Below are positions 1 to 12,534 of a DNA stretch of 64,000 nucleotides, piece after piece. The stretch's first letter is position 1; each line of letters begins with the position of its first letter. Both the position numbers and the translations under genes were made by a program. Origin of the DNA: Carallia brachiata (Eukaryota > Streptophyta > Magnoliopsida > Malpighiales > Rhizophoraceae); NCBI GenBank assembly GCA_021464245.1, contig JADCRB010000164.1:124001-188000 (forward strand), read 5' to 3'. The notes below the pieces were generated by a model. It had not been told where the DNA came from, ran no database searches, and was given only the letters and a program-made list of their open reading frames with translations.

Positions 1-763
1 TGAGGAACAACATGCTCATTGTTAAATCAATGGTTCCTGGCTGACTGAGTGACCGAATGTTTTTGACTTTCATCTCCCTTTTGTCAGTCCTCTACCGAAT
101 TTCCAGACTAATTGAACTTTTCTTGACTACGCAGATTAAACTGAGTCCAAACTCGCGAATACATGGTAGTACTAAAAAGTGTACAATTGTCTTTGGATGA
201 CTGTGAAAATGCAGTTTTTGCTCAATTTGTTAGGCCGCAACCTAGCTAGAGTAGAGGAACTACTAAAGTCTATTGTAAAGAGACCCAAATTGAAAACTCT
301 TAAAAAAATCGTATGAACATATTATAACATATACCAAGTGTTATGATCATTAGAGACTTTCCAACTTAAATTCAAATTTCAAATTTAATATGAAAGAAAA
401 AAGTTGTGGATGCAAAAAAAATAAAAATCTAATTTTCTTGGTGAAAAATAAAATTCCATGAAATAAAAATTTTATTTGTTTTTGTTGGCTTTTGGAATGT
501 GTTGTAGAAAAGGGGAAAGACTATTATAACCACTTACTTGCATACGTCTCAACTATAAACTTGTAATTTAAATAATATTAATAGTATATCAATAAAAGAG
601 AGATGAAGATTCGAATTGTTAAATTCTTTAACCGATCCCCTCCTTCCACTAATTAGTCTAAGTTTAGTATAAAAAAAAAAAACTTGCATGCATCTCAAAA
701 GAAATTAAGATGGATGTAATTACTGGATAACCAAAAAGAATATCTTGAAGCCACTGTAGCCAC

Positions 764-812
<49 letters not shown>

Positions 813-1592
813 TGAGAGATAGCAGCAGATTTTTCGGCATCAAAATTGATCAACTGCATTAGCTGCCTCTTGTGATAAATTCCAAGATTGCTCCGTCACC
901 GTCTTCGTAGCTCACCGCTCTTCTTCTATCGGGAATGTTGGCTAGACGGGGTGGAGGACGCTGCCAAGAAAGAGAGAAAAAGAGAATGAGAGAGCGGCGA
1001 GTTTATTGATATGTTTTGGGCAATTTATTTTTACTTTATTTTATTATAAAAAATAACAAAAATATTTTTATATTGAGTATTATTCTTTTAGAAATTTTGT
1101 AACTTATTTTTAAGAAAATGAAACAATTTTTTTAAGAGAAAATAAAGAATTAGGAGTAGTTTTTATATTCTTTTCTTATCTTTTTGAGGAAATTTTAGCA
1201 TAATTTGTTTTTAATAAAAAATAGAATCATATTTATAATCCTATCTTTATTATAAGAAAATTTGGAAAATATAAATATTGGAATATTTTTAATTTAGAAA
1301 TTTAATTTGTTTGTAGTCGACACATGATAGAAAGAGTAAATACTTATATATATGTATTTTTATAATGCGAAACGAGATTTGTAAGTATACGAGAATTCTA
1401 AAATTTGTTGAAATAAAAATTTTAGTTTAAATAAAATACTAAGACTACAATTATTAAAATCTAATTCAATTAGAATACCTAATCCAACTAGAATATTAAG
1501 AAGGCTCCAATATATATATATATATAGACAGATAATTTACTTTATTATAGGTTTTATATGTGTCATACGTTTAATAACGAGTTGTAGCAGCA
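1..1592. other. Intergenic AT-rich DNA with a compound microsatellite
   Basis: No open reading frame of interest is visible. A compound microsatellite, about ten TA units followed by about thirteen AG units, lies at roughly 764-820. A CT/GA-rich stretch at 840-1010 resembles a decayed transcribed leader but carries no recognisable coding sequence. The remainder to 1592 is A/T-rich low-complexity sequence. The short stretch immediately before the F-box start at 1593 resembles the sequence preceding the start of the paralogue at 28.6-29.7 kb, so it is probably the shared 5' leader of the duplicated pair. Confidence 0.6.
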
Positions 1593-2826
1593 ATGGATTC
1601 TCTAATCCTCCCTAGCTCCTCATTGTGTCTCCTCAGGACGAACTGCTCCACAATCGTCGCTACCAGTTCGGTTCCCACAACACAACTCATAACAGGGCTG
1701 CCGGGAATTGCTATGAATACTACGAGAAGCAAGAAACCCAACAACAAGTATCAACGTGATTGTTCCGCCGCTGAGCAAGAAGAATCTTTGTTCCTGCCAA
1801 TCGAAATCATAGCAGAGATGTTGTGTTGGTTAGATGCGCGGACTTTGCTCAAGTTGAAGTGTGTGTGCAAGCAATGGCGTGCGTTGATTGAAGATCCCAA
1901 CTTTGCCGAGGAGCACGCAAGTCGAGCTCCCCTTGCGTGGCATTATAAGGACGAAATCGACGTAACAAGCCAACAAGTTCGAGTCATCTCCAACATGAAT
2001 GGGTTAATATTGGAGAGCGTAGTAGTTGGCAATAATGCTTCCAAAAGAAAGTATCGTGTCAGGAACCCGACGATGCGTCGAGTGTTTGATGTACCTGATC
2101 CACACCAGCATACTAAGAACTTGGACATCTGTTATGTTCCCTCCTCGAATTGCTATAAGCTAATCTCTGTTCATCCCGAGAAAGATAAAGCCTTAACAGT
2201 GGGAGTTGATGTGCTTACTTGGCAGTGTTGATGAACCGACATGGAGATCTGTTGATGCTACTCTGTTGCGAAATCTTTATAAGCGTTATCACTATTTTCA
2301 TATCCAGAGCTTCAAAGGAGTTGTCCATTTTCATCCGCAAAGCGGGCTTGGATCAAAAGATTTTGAGGTGGTGTCCCTCGACGTGGACAAAGAGTGTTTT
2401 ATAAGTATTATGGTGCCAAAAAGCCTTTTTTCAGATTTCCAAACCACCATTGGATATGAGGATCATCGAAAACATTGGTATCTATCATTGGCAAAGATTG
2501 CAAAAGATGAACTGCGTTTACTGGTCTTGGAAGATTACAAGAAGGGTAAATGGGCTGAAGAGGAGATCACAATTCCATGGACTTTCTTCAAAGAAAACTC
2601 TAATATGAAGAGTGCTCAGCCTTATTGGGCTTCCCCATGGTATGTCTGGTTCAAGATGAATGGGGCAAAGAAAACGTACAGTATCAAAAGCCAGCAGCTG
2701 ATAAGGGGAATAACCTACACACGACGACCCAAAGGAAAGAAAAAATCATTCATTGCTAATGAAACCTTGGTGATTTTCAGAGGGATGAGGTCAGAAAAAA
2801 ATGATGATCACAGTTGTTGTGATTGA
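1593..2826 (+). pseudogene. F-box protein (CPR1/CPR30-like), frameshifted copy
   Basis: F-box proteins of this type are the substrate-recognition subunits of SCF ubiquitin ligases; the F-box binds SKP1/ASK and the C-terminal F-box-associated region binds targets. The first frame (from ATG 1593) gives 212 residues with an F-box at about 64-105 (LPIEII, LKLKCVCKQWRALI) and the start of the associated region (YRVRNPT). It stops at 2229-2231. The associated region then continues in another frame from about 2210 to the stop at 2826, with LGSVDEPTWR, LLVLEDYKKGKWAEE and WYVWF. The intact paralogue at 28.6-29.7 kb reads through this point, so a small indel near 2213-2222 broke the gene. The N-terminus has about 50 residues absent from the paralogue. 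It could instead be a sequencing error, or be expressed as a truncated F-box protein. Family assignment is firm; orthology is not. Confidence 0.82.
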
Positions 2827-5800
2827 ACTCCTTTTGTAGAATTTGCTTTTCTTGTATCTTCTAGTTTGCCTCAACAGCTATGGATCTTACCCTTTTTGGA
2901 AAATCCAGAAGTTTAATAAAACAATTGTTTTCATCCTATATATTATGTTTTCCGCAGGCATGCAATCCATCAGCTTCTGTTTGCAGAGCTTGAGCTTTTC
3001 TTATACAGTACAACTACACGACGCTCATTAGAGCTTTTAAACTTGTGATATTTTCTGTATTTGGGACTATCCTAGACAGCTGCAAACGTAGCCTAGGAAC
3101 ATCTCCCATCCCACAACATCTATGCCAAATAAAAATGCAGGTAAGGAACAATCATGAAAAACAAGGACAGCACAATTGCCTTCAGGAAATCCCATTCATG
3201 TATTCAATTTCTTCATCATCTACTAGCTTTGGCCATAAAAGAGCGAAAACAGGAAAACGTAACTGATATTCCTTGTAAATTCCCCCTCACCATACTATTC
3301 CTCGCTTGATGCAATATTATGCTTTCAACCTATCTTCAGAAATTGGATTTGTCACCATTGTCGCAAGACAAATTCCAGCCTTATCATAGGCAAGCTTATG
3401 CTAATGACGCCAATCTTGTGCATTTGTTAGCTTTGAAGTCTGCCTGTAGGGACAGTGCATTAATCACAACTAAACAAACCAAAAAATGAAAAATTAAGCC
3501 TATAAATCAGGAGTCAAGCTGAATACCTCTTTTTTGAACGCATCATGTTGTTTCATTCACAACCTTTTTGATGAAGTTTCCCGTAATTGTTTCACTAGAA
3601 TAAGATGATGTATCACATTACCTTTGTCAGTACTCAGTAGCTTAACGTTACTGGTGGAGAAGCCCCCTTAGAAGCATTTCTATCATCGTCAACCAGTAAA
3701 TAATGATAGCCACTGATGTGATAACCATGTCACCACCCCCATCCTTTCGGTTGATTCTCCTTGACTTTCAACATGTTAACTCAGGGACCTAAAGATTGAG
3801 AAAGAAAGAAAATGAGAAAACGCAACGGAATGGATCTACTATAAATATAGCAATGTCATTTTTCAAGTAGGAACTGGAACGGAAAAGCCAATTTTTTCAC
3901 AACTAGAAAGAAAACTTGGTACTAGGTACAGTGCTTTCTGCATTTGGTCCTTGCATGGTGCTTTTTTTTTTTGGATTTTATTCTTTTACATTGTTTCCAA
4001 TAGTGCTCATTCTAAGGGCACCAAGCACAGAAGTATAGAAAGCTGATCATTAGAATAAAAAATGGATGCCTTTTGATTTAGCATGTAGCATACACATGAA
4101 GCATGGACAATGTCATGGTGGAAGCTGAGAAACAAAAACAGAATGCACCAGCTGACTATTAATTTTTGACATCTTGAAGAAGTTAACAGATAAACATTGT
4201 ATGATCTGAAAATGGAATATTCAACTAAAGCACCATAAAACTATTGTAAATAGAAAAATGGATAATTCACTTTTTAACAAATGTGTTTCAAATCCTGCTA
4301 ATGGTCTTTTAAGTCAATTGAAATATTCCAGTAAAATCAGAAAATTCCATTCACCACTCTTTGGTTGAAAATAAGGGTAGAATACAAATTCTTCTAATCA
4401 CAGCTAAGAGGTTGATAGGCAAAAGAAAAATCCATGGTGAAATCGGCTTCGTAGCATGCACTAATGATCCTCTCTCTAGTAGCAAAAAGTAGCCATTATC
4501 TTGCAAATTTTACAGTGTGACTTGAAAACCATATGTGACAATCACATAATGCTAAATGAAGATTAGCCAGTGTTTGTAGTTAGGGTTAATTTACAATCCA
4601 TTCTTGTGGCACACCCAATGGCTTAACCACTTGGTAATATATCAAAGCCTTCATGACAAAGAGATCCCGAGTTCAAATCTCACTCATCCCTTTCTTTCAA
4701 TTCATTGTGAATTTATAATTTGTTTGTGCTTCCAGCCCAAATGAGCTGGGTTTCACGTGAAGGATTGTGTTAGAGCTAATATATGATACTCTTTTGTTTG
4801 AGTCTGACTCAATAGCTTAACCTTTTGGATTGAATGGTTTCTTAACAAGTTCAACTATGTTTCCATACTACGCCACACCATCCTAATTTTTAGACATCAT
4901 AAACAAATATCCAAGCATGCACAAATCACCCAGAGGGCTACATTGACAATATCCGACAGTCATTATTTAGCAATGATTCACAAAATGTTTGCACACAAAA
5001 TTTCAATGACTATAGGTAAGAAAAATTATACTTTGTGAAGAAACAAGTAGGAAACTCCCTTTGGCTGCCAAGCAATGGTCTCTCAACTTAGTTCCCAGGT
5101 GAGAATACCAATAAGTTAACAAGAGATTTTGTTTTCAATTTTTGCATTCTGGTTCCAATTCTATATGCATCTAGGATCTATCATTAACATTGCACTACAA
5201 TAAGATGTATAAGCAGTCGGATGCTTTAAAACTCTGGTCACTTCTTTCATGTTCAAAGTACGTAAAATGCAATCAGACAACCATTAGTCAATTCTTAGAT
5301 AACATTAACTCAATTTTTGTTTGGTAGAGAATACTTGTCATGCAATTTAACCCACCATGTAATTCATGCCATTCACAGCTCCTGCGGTTCCCCCCCTCTA
5401 ATAGTTATATCAAAGACTATACAAAGGTCAAATTCATCGGTGCAGGTCAGTATACTTCACTCTCAAACAAGAATACTTGTCATACGAATGCTTGCTTCAT
5501 TTCTCCCTATTCCAACATATTTTCAAACCCATATGTGTAACCTGACACCAATATATTCTTTTTTTTTTTCTTCGCTTGAACTACACAAATACATTCAAAC
5601 ACGGACTATTTCCTAGTTGGCTTCCAAAATCTCTATCTTACAATAAAATATAACAGTTAATATAGATTTCAAACGCTAATTATTGCTAATCTTAAGCATA
5701 TACGCCATAAACCACATCATATTTACCTCTAATCAGCCTCCCAAACATTTCCTTTTTGCTAGACTGCTGAGTTGACGAACACAAACAGATTTATCAGGTT

Positions 5801-6471
5801 TTGATGCCTTCCCCCAAGCTCCTCCAATCCGAGCGCATCTCTAGTTGTCGTCTTCGAATGCCTTCTAGCTGAAACCGCCACTGCCCACAACAGCCTTCCT
5901 CGTAGGTACACCTCCACGCTACGCTTTTTTTCTGTCTTCTCCAGAACGCTTGAAGCAGCACGTGGTTATCGTTTTTATTACACGCCGTTATAATTTTTAT
6001 TTTGAGATCGTTTATATGGCCGAACAACTTTTTCTTACGTTCATATGTATATTTTTTGTACAATCATAAGTATTTTTTTTATACAACTATATAAGAAAAA
6101 TATATAACGAAAAAATAATAATATTTTTAAATAACTTTTTATCGATTTAGTTACACAAAACACGTTCTTAATTATACAAAAAAAAATTTCGTATACAAAA
6201 ATTAAAAAAAAATTATTTCACTATAAACCTTTTTCCTTTTATTTTTTACCATGTTACTTGGGCCCCACCGACCCCAGTACGAAAGCCAAGTATAAGGGCT
6301 TAATTCAGACAGACACTGCGTAGTTAAATCAGAGCCGTGAGTATCTTAACCCGCCTATTTTACTAAAGAAACACCCTCCGTTCCATAGTTACAGAAATTC
6401 AAAATTGCTTGATATGCTCTGTACGCAATGAAGAGGAAATTGCCGGAAGAAGACGTCTCGCCGTCGCCGTC
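2827..6471. other. Intergenic region, no supported gene
   Basis: The first few hundred bases resemble the 3' flank of the second F-box gene (for example GAGCTTGAGCTTTTCTT near 2987, matching the reverse strand near 28,090), so the duplication extends beyond the coding region. Otherwise this is non-coding A/T-rich sequence with a SINE-like repeat near 4.6-4.86 kb. Short open frames here lack family motifs and sensible codon context. The region up to 6471 should include the promoter and leader of the cyclin gene. Confidence 0.5.
4588..4870 (+). repeat. Candidate SINE (tRNA-like promoter boxes)
   Basis: The segment opens with an A-box-like stretch (TGGCTTAACCACTTGG, 4618-4633), followed about 45 bases later by a B-box-like stretch (GAGTTCAAATCTC). 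This is the usual internal RNA polymerase III promoter layout of plant tRNA-derived SINEs. The body then contains a region about a lineage-typical AGCCCAAATGAGCTGGG. I could not define target-site duplications or a clear tail, so boundaries are approximate. Confidence 0.4.
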
Positions 6472-8880
6472 ATGGCCTCCGACAGGATTGATGATTCTGT
6501 ACAGGTGGCATCAAAGAATCAGGAATACGAATATCTCGACATGGATTTGGATATGGAGGAGCCCTCATTTCACTTTTTGCTTCTTCAATTGCGAAAACAA
6601 TTTTTTGCTATGGACTCCTCTGTTATCAAGGTGAGTTGATTAATTGTTGTCTTGTTATTTCACTGATGTTGACTATATGCGGGCTTTTAGCGTGATGGCT
6701 ACTGGTTCTTGGGTTCTTTCTTGGTTCTTGTTACAGTTCTTGGATTGTTTTTTGAATTAGTTTAGTTCTTGTGAAGTTTCCAACGAGGGTTGAACTTGAA
6801 GATGAGGAAATGGAGGAACTTTATCAGAATCTGAGGAAGAGAGAGAGACGGGAGGTTGTGTTGCGTGATTATTATCATACCACCACCGAATACGCGGCGC
6901 TCATCCACGAGCAACGCCTGCTGATCATCGACTGGATTTTTAAGGTTTGTTTCTTCTTCAGCTTTCTCTCTCTAAACTCTGCTTCTCTCTCTCTTTCTCT
7001 AATTTCTTCTTCCCTATACCAATTCTGAACCTTACAAAGCATCTTAAGAGGAACTCGGCCATTGTTGTGCTTCATCCCACCTTTGATTGTGCCCATTTAC
7101 CTTACATGGCATCTTAAGAGGAACCAATATGGTGGGTTTATAGGATCTTCAAAAGGAAGCATAAATTTTCTGTTGGTAGAACATGAATGTGCAGATAGTG
7201 AAGATTCTGGGGCATTGCAGAAATGAGGTGGAAACTGGTCCATGAAGATGCATTCAGGGCAGCTATTAATTCTAGCCTCCTATGTGCATTTTCTTAATTT
7301 CTTCTAATGGAGGTGGCTATTTATCAGCATTCTTTTACATGATGTTCGAAGGTTTGGAGTTGAAGATGAATAATAGGAAGGGAAGTTATTTGATTGTTGA
7401 GAAGCTAGTTATTGAAGGGTCTGTGAAAGCAAACCAGGTTCCTAGGCAAGTATTTGAGCAGGTTTTCTTAGAAATGTTGTGGCAGCTTTTCTGTTCATCC
7501 TTGGGAGCAAGGATTGCATTAGCAGGGGAGGAAATATTAGCTTATTGGGAGAGGTTGGTGGAACAAACCTGTAAGGTTGTTAACAGATTGTCAATTACTG
7601 AGGTCAGATCAGCTACAATGGGGTGGTTTCATCTAACCAGAATTGTTGAACAGGAAAGAGCATGGATGCTAGGGAATTTGTCCAAGGCTTATTTGCGGTG
7701 TTATAATTATGGTGCAGCAGAGCAACACTATGGGAACAACATGGAAACAAAGCTCAAATAATAAGCCAATGGATGCTTATTCAATTAAAACGAACCATCG
7801 AGAACAAAAATCATATAGGTTCCCAAAAATCATATGGTTGATATAAGCAGTAACTTGAGTTATATAGTCTTGTGCATGTGGGATCATTTAAGTTTTTCTG
7901 GCCGTTTATGTTACATTTTCGCTTTATTGCATTTGGTGGCACTAGTCATTTCCTTTCACTGATCTTGTGCTGTTTTTTTTTTGGTTTTTTTGAGTGTTTG
8001 GTTTTCGTGGGAACTTTGAACCTATTGTCCTATGTTTTTTAACCAGTAATTTTTTTTTCTGTGCAGGAATCAACAGTCCGAGCTGAGACTAAGTTTCTTG
8101 GAGTTGGCCTTTTTGATAGGTTCTTAATTGAAGGATTCTTTAAAACAGAAAAGAAACCTTCAACTCCTTGGGATTACCTGCCTTCGTTTGGCCACGAAAA
8201 TCGAAGAAGCCTATTGGTATTCTTTTTCCATTAAAATGAATCTTCCTGTTTGAAAAAAGAACTGAGTACTTAATTTTGATTAAATATCTTATCCCCTGTT
8301 TCCTGATGATTGTTTTAGTGAGAGAGGGAAGAAAAGCCGAGAGGAATTCCGATAGGGAGGAATGCATTCAAGAGCTGTGAGGTGGTAGCAATGGAGTGGT
8401 TAATAATTGAAAAGCTCAATTATTCTTGCCTGTTGACTACTGTGTACGATTTCATGTGGTAAATTTCTTTCCTTTCCTTGTCTTGTTTTTCCATTTATTT
8501 TTTTTCTTTCTCTGCACATGCTCATTTGAATTTAATCCAAAAAAAGGTTCTATTTGAATGCTTGCAAAGCTGACATGGAGGTGGAGAGGAGGGCCATGGA
8601 CCTGGCTGTGCTAGCACTCTCAAAACATGAGATGCTAGCACATTGGCCTTCCACGGTTGCAGCAGCAGTGGTGATCCTCGCAATTAGGGATAGCCATCAC
8701 CTACTTGAATTAGATCATCCAGTGATTAAGGTAAGAAGTTGATTTGATCTGTACAGTTATTAGTCCTTGTGGCTGAATGTTTTTGATCATTAAAATATGC
8801 AGGTCCATATTGGAACAGATTGGGAGAATCTACAAGAGTGTGTAGAGTGCCTAGAGTGCTATGACTTAATCAATGATTAA
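6472..8880 (+). pseudogene. Cyclin, SOLO DANCERS (SDS)-like, with a frameshift in the cyclin box
   Basis: SDS is a plant meiotic cyclin needed for homologue synapsis and DMC1-dependent repair. Exons fitting GT-AG rules are 6472-6630, 6777-6944, 8067-8216, 8325-8458, 8547-8730 and 8803-8880. Family features are LRKRERREV before the box, FLGVGLFDRFL in exon 3, SCEVVAMEWLI in exon 4, and [13 protein letters not shown] with [14 protein letters not shown] in exon 5. In exon 3, after the lysine-rich stretch near 8150, the conserved helix (GITCLRLATKIEEA) lies in the +1 frame, implying an extra base in the A-run near 8148-8155. The listed exons still give an open frame of 290 residues because the exon 4 acceptor at 8323-8324 restores frame; the canonical-looking acceptor at 8317-8318 gives an immediate TGA. 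The protein would have about 20 scrambled residues in the cyclin box. SDS proteins are normally much longer at the N-terminus. The start is uncertain: ATG 6428 is in another frame. Probably a decaying SDS paralogue. Confidence 0.72.
7282..7761 (+). CDS. Unrecognised 159-residue open frame inside cyclin intron 2
   Basis: An ATG-to-TAA frame of 160 codons sits in the 1.1-kb second intron of the SDS-like cyclin, on the same strand. Its composition is protein-like (leucine and glutamate rich, little low complexity), with stretches such as YLIVEKLVIEG, LARIALAGEEILAYWE-type helices and RAWMLGNLSKAYLRCYN. I do not recognise a family. No intron signals or obvious transposon ends were found. It may be a processed fragment of another gene, an insertion that lengthened the intron, or chance. 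No function is proposed. Confidence 0.25.
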   Translation: MCIFLISSNGGGYLSAFFYMMFEGLELKMNNRKGSYLIVEKLVIEGSVKANQVPRQVFEQVFLEMLWQLFCSSLGARIALAGEEILAYWERLVEQTCKVVNRLSITEVRSATMGWFHLTRIVEQERAWMLGNLSKAYLRCYNYGAAEQHYGNNMETKLK

Positions 8881-11800
8881 TCTCATTATCAGTTGAATGC
8901 TATGCCTGTAATACAACTTTCATTGTTGCCCAGCTTCTTCATGTATCAACTGAACTGCTAGCGCTTGCTTGCAAAACCTATCACTAATTAGTCATCACAG
9001 CTGATCTATGGAAGTCTCTGTTGTGTTCTGCAGCTGTTTATGAACAACCTATTAGTGAAAAAAAAAAAAAATTCAATCTGGTGCTCTTTTTTGCAAATGA
9101 TCGTGCTCTTATTTTATGGTTGAGTAACGCAGATGGATGAGGCATTAGGTTGAGAATGTGCCTTCCTAATGTCTATCTTATTTTATTGGGGTGAATGGGT
9201 CCATTGTAACTAATCAGCATGTGATTTTTGTCTTTAATTCCTTAATCTGCCGACAAAAAGTTTATCAAGTCTGGCTCTTTCATTTTTGTCTGCTGTTTTA
9301 GGTCCTTGAACCACTATATCATTAATGTGATTCCCTGTTCACATAGAAGTCATCAAGTGTCATAATTTTGTGCATGCAATGTTAGCTAATAATTGCAATT
9401 AAGGAATGTCATTTGGGTAGAAGAAGGTCCATCTTATTTTGATAGACTATTGAACTTTATGCACGTAGATTTGCCTTTGGAGTCAGATTCTCCTTAATTC
9501 ATGTTAGGAAAGAAAGGGAAAGAAACAAAACCTCTGCTGTCTCACCCCTCGAACTTATCTTGGACAAGCAGAAGCATGTGAAGCATTTTTATAGGTCATT
9601 TGTGAAGATGGGTCAGTCCAAAAACTCTTGAATTAGAACTTTCACTTGGCTTATTTGCATTTTTGTCATCTTGATGTTTGTATGGTGCCATTAAATGACA
9701 GAAAACATGTCTAAGGCATAGAGGTCAAGTTTTTACGCATGAATTTGCTGCTTGGGTGGAGTTCATGCACTCTATGCTAGTATGATCGCCTGATCTGATG
9801 CTGTATTTGAGGTGAAGATGTCTTTTGAAATATATGTGCCCATGGCTTTGCCATTTGCCATTGTTCCCTGGCTGCTATATTTTGATCATGCCATGTATAC
9901 CAGCTCAGTCTGATCTTGTTCAATGGGTAGATTCATGCATCATCTATTCATGTCTAGCTAATTTTCTACGATGCATATGCCAGCATGCTGTGCTTATAAT
10001 TAAATCATCTTGCTTTTTTTTTTTTTTCATTTTTCCTTTGTCATTTTCAGATTGTGAAAACAAAGTTCATACATCTGATGTCTATGTTTTGTTTTTCTTA
10101 TCTTCTTAAAGAATCGGAGGAAAATAATTAATATCTGATTTTTTTTCTTAATTTTTTTTCCTGATATTATGAGTATTGTCTTAATTATTTTTTCTATTTT
10201 GACGTGGTTTCGAAAGAAATCAATGCATGATTTGAGGCAAACTAATTGTAAGTGTTTGCAGATCTCTAAATAAACGTTAAATATTCATGTCTTGTCGAGG
10301 TTGACGGTCCTCTCCGGTGTTCATCATCGGGGAGCTCCTCCGTCGATGGGCGGTCTCATATTCTATTGCCTTGGGGAGCAGCGTCGCTGCCTCTACCTAT
10401 TGGGACTGGCTATGAGGCAAACATTTCCAGTTTTTGGTTTTAAATGTTTTTTTTTTTTCCTTGCCAAAGAACTTCGTGTTTGGTTGTAAAAATCATTTGC
10501 CAATAATGATAAATCAGTCACCAAATGCCATCTTTGGTGACTGAATGGCTTCGTTCAACCCTTGCTGTGATTCTGCAATTCCGAGGCATATTAACTCTTT
10601 CTTTTTGAGATCACGAAAAGGAGCAATTTGAGGAATAGAGATTTGCAGCCTAGGCTGGGATTTTATTGGAAGTGTGGGAGCTGGAATGGTCTGACATATT
10701 GTAATGATATAACTCTACTCCGATCCTCATTATTCCATTAGATTTGACCAAAAAATGGCTATGCCACTCTGTGCTCGTTGGCAATTAAAATCAAGGACTG
10801 CTTGATAGTTTATCCGTTTCCTTTCTCCTATGTTATGGGATATTGAATGGCTTGGCAGGAAGATTAATACCAATTACTGAATGGCTTGAAAGTCAGGATA
10901 TCATTAAGATAAAAAAATTAAATATCAAAGTTGTGCATCTCATGCCCATTCCCATATCGTAAAAGATCGTACAGATGGAATATGATTTCTAACATATATT
11001 TTTGGATTATACAACAAAAAAAGAATCTGTATGCTCTAAGTTTTGGTGAGTTTTTTTTTTCTTTTTATTTTTCTAAAGCAATTAATCAAAATTTGTAGAA
11101 GAATTTTGATTTTACTTGTGTCTTTTTGACCGTCATACACTCAGTATTACTTGTTCTGGTAGTACCATAATGCACAACACGTGCACATATATATATAGAA
11201 TCTGGTATGATGTTCTCGTACTAATAACTTTGTTTGTAGCCCAAACAAGTATTGAACAATGTCTTCTGCTAGCAATAGGAGTGTTTTTCCACAAGTTTTC
11301 TTCGTTGCGATAAGTGCATCTTTGAACTTTTCATTGGTGGTTAATGAAACTTGAGAAACGATCTCTTGTGTAGCCAATCAAAAAACATACCATATTGTAG
11401 TAGATGATCTATTATCAACAGTTGAAAGCTTGAGCAAATGCAAGCTTACTGGATTTAGATCATCAATTTGTAGAACCGCGAAACTTCTCAAATTTTCCTC
11501 CAATAAAATTATTAACCTTTGTCACCTAAAGGATGCTCACATGTCATTTAAAGGTTTATGGTTGTGCTCTTCATTTTTCATAATAAGAATTAAATAGGTT
11601 TCTATTTAATCTTCTAAAAATTAGAATTTATAGGTAATTTTTTTATCACCTTAGATTATTGAAAAAGCGTTAAATAAGTTTATATCTTTAAATAGGTGAA
11701 AAATAAAATGTAGTTAAATTGTTATTAATTTTTCCTTTTCTAAAAAAACTTTTTTCCTTTTCTAAAAAAACTTACATTGTGTCAAGAAAAAACAGAGAAT

Positions 11801-12488
11801 TAAATTATTATTATTTTTCTTTTTCGAAAAGGGAAAAATATAAAGATAATCAAGCTTTGAGTCATTTTCTTTTTTTTTTTCTTTTTCTGAAAAACAAAAA
11901 GGAAATTTGGAATAAGTTTTTTGTTTCCTTTAATTTGAGAATTCGTTAAATGTCAGAGAAAAAAAAAACACTAAAGAACTTCTCTCAGTTTCGACTTTAC
12001 ATATCTATTAGTATTTGACTTGCGCGATACAAGAATTTATCAAATTTCCCAAAATAATATAAAAAATAAAGGAAATTCTTTTTTTTAATACAATAAACGA
12101 ATTTATTTATGATGAGTTCAAAATCAAACAATTATCAATCCGTACAAATTAAAGACGATCCTTTGCGAAAATCAAAGAAAAGTAATAACTAGCTTCGTAA
12201 TGTCAAAAGATATTCTTAAATAATGGAAACAAACCAATGAGACGTCTCTTTATATATTATAATAATCACACACTGTGACATTCAGTATACTAGGCACTCA
12301 GGAAAACAAGATTGGGACACAAAATTTTGGGAACCGATTCCCAACATAATCAAGCGTATAAAACGAAATATTCAAAAAAAAAAAAACATCCAATTCATAA
12401 AAAAAAAAAAAAAGCCAAAAAGCAAACTAAAGGACAATTAATTGGACGTATGTACTTGTTCAAATTCTGTTTTCCCTCTTATACCAAT

Positions 12489-12534
<46 letters not shown>

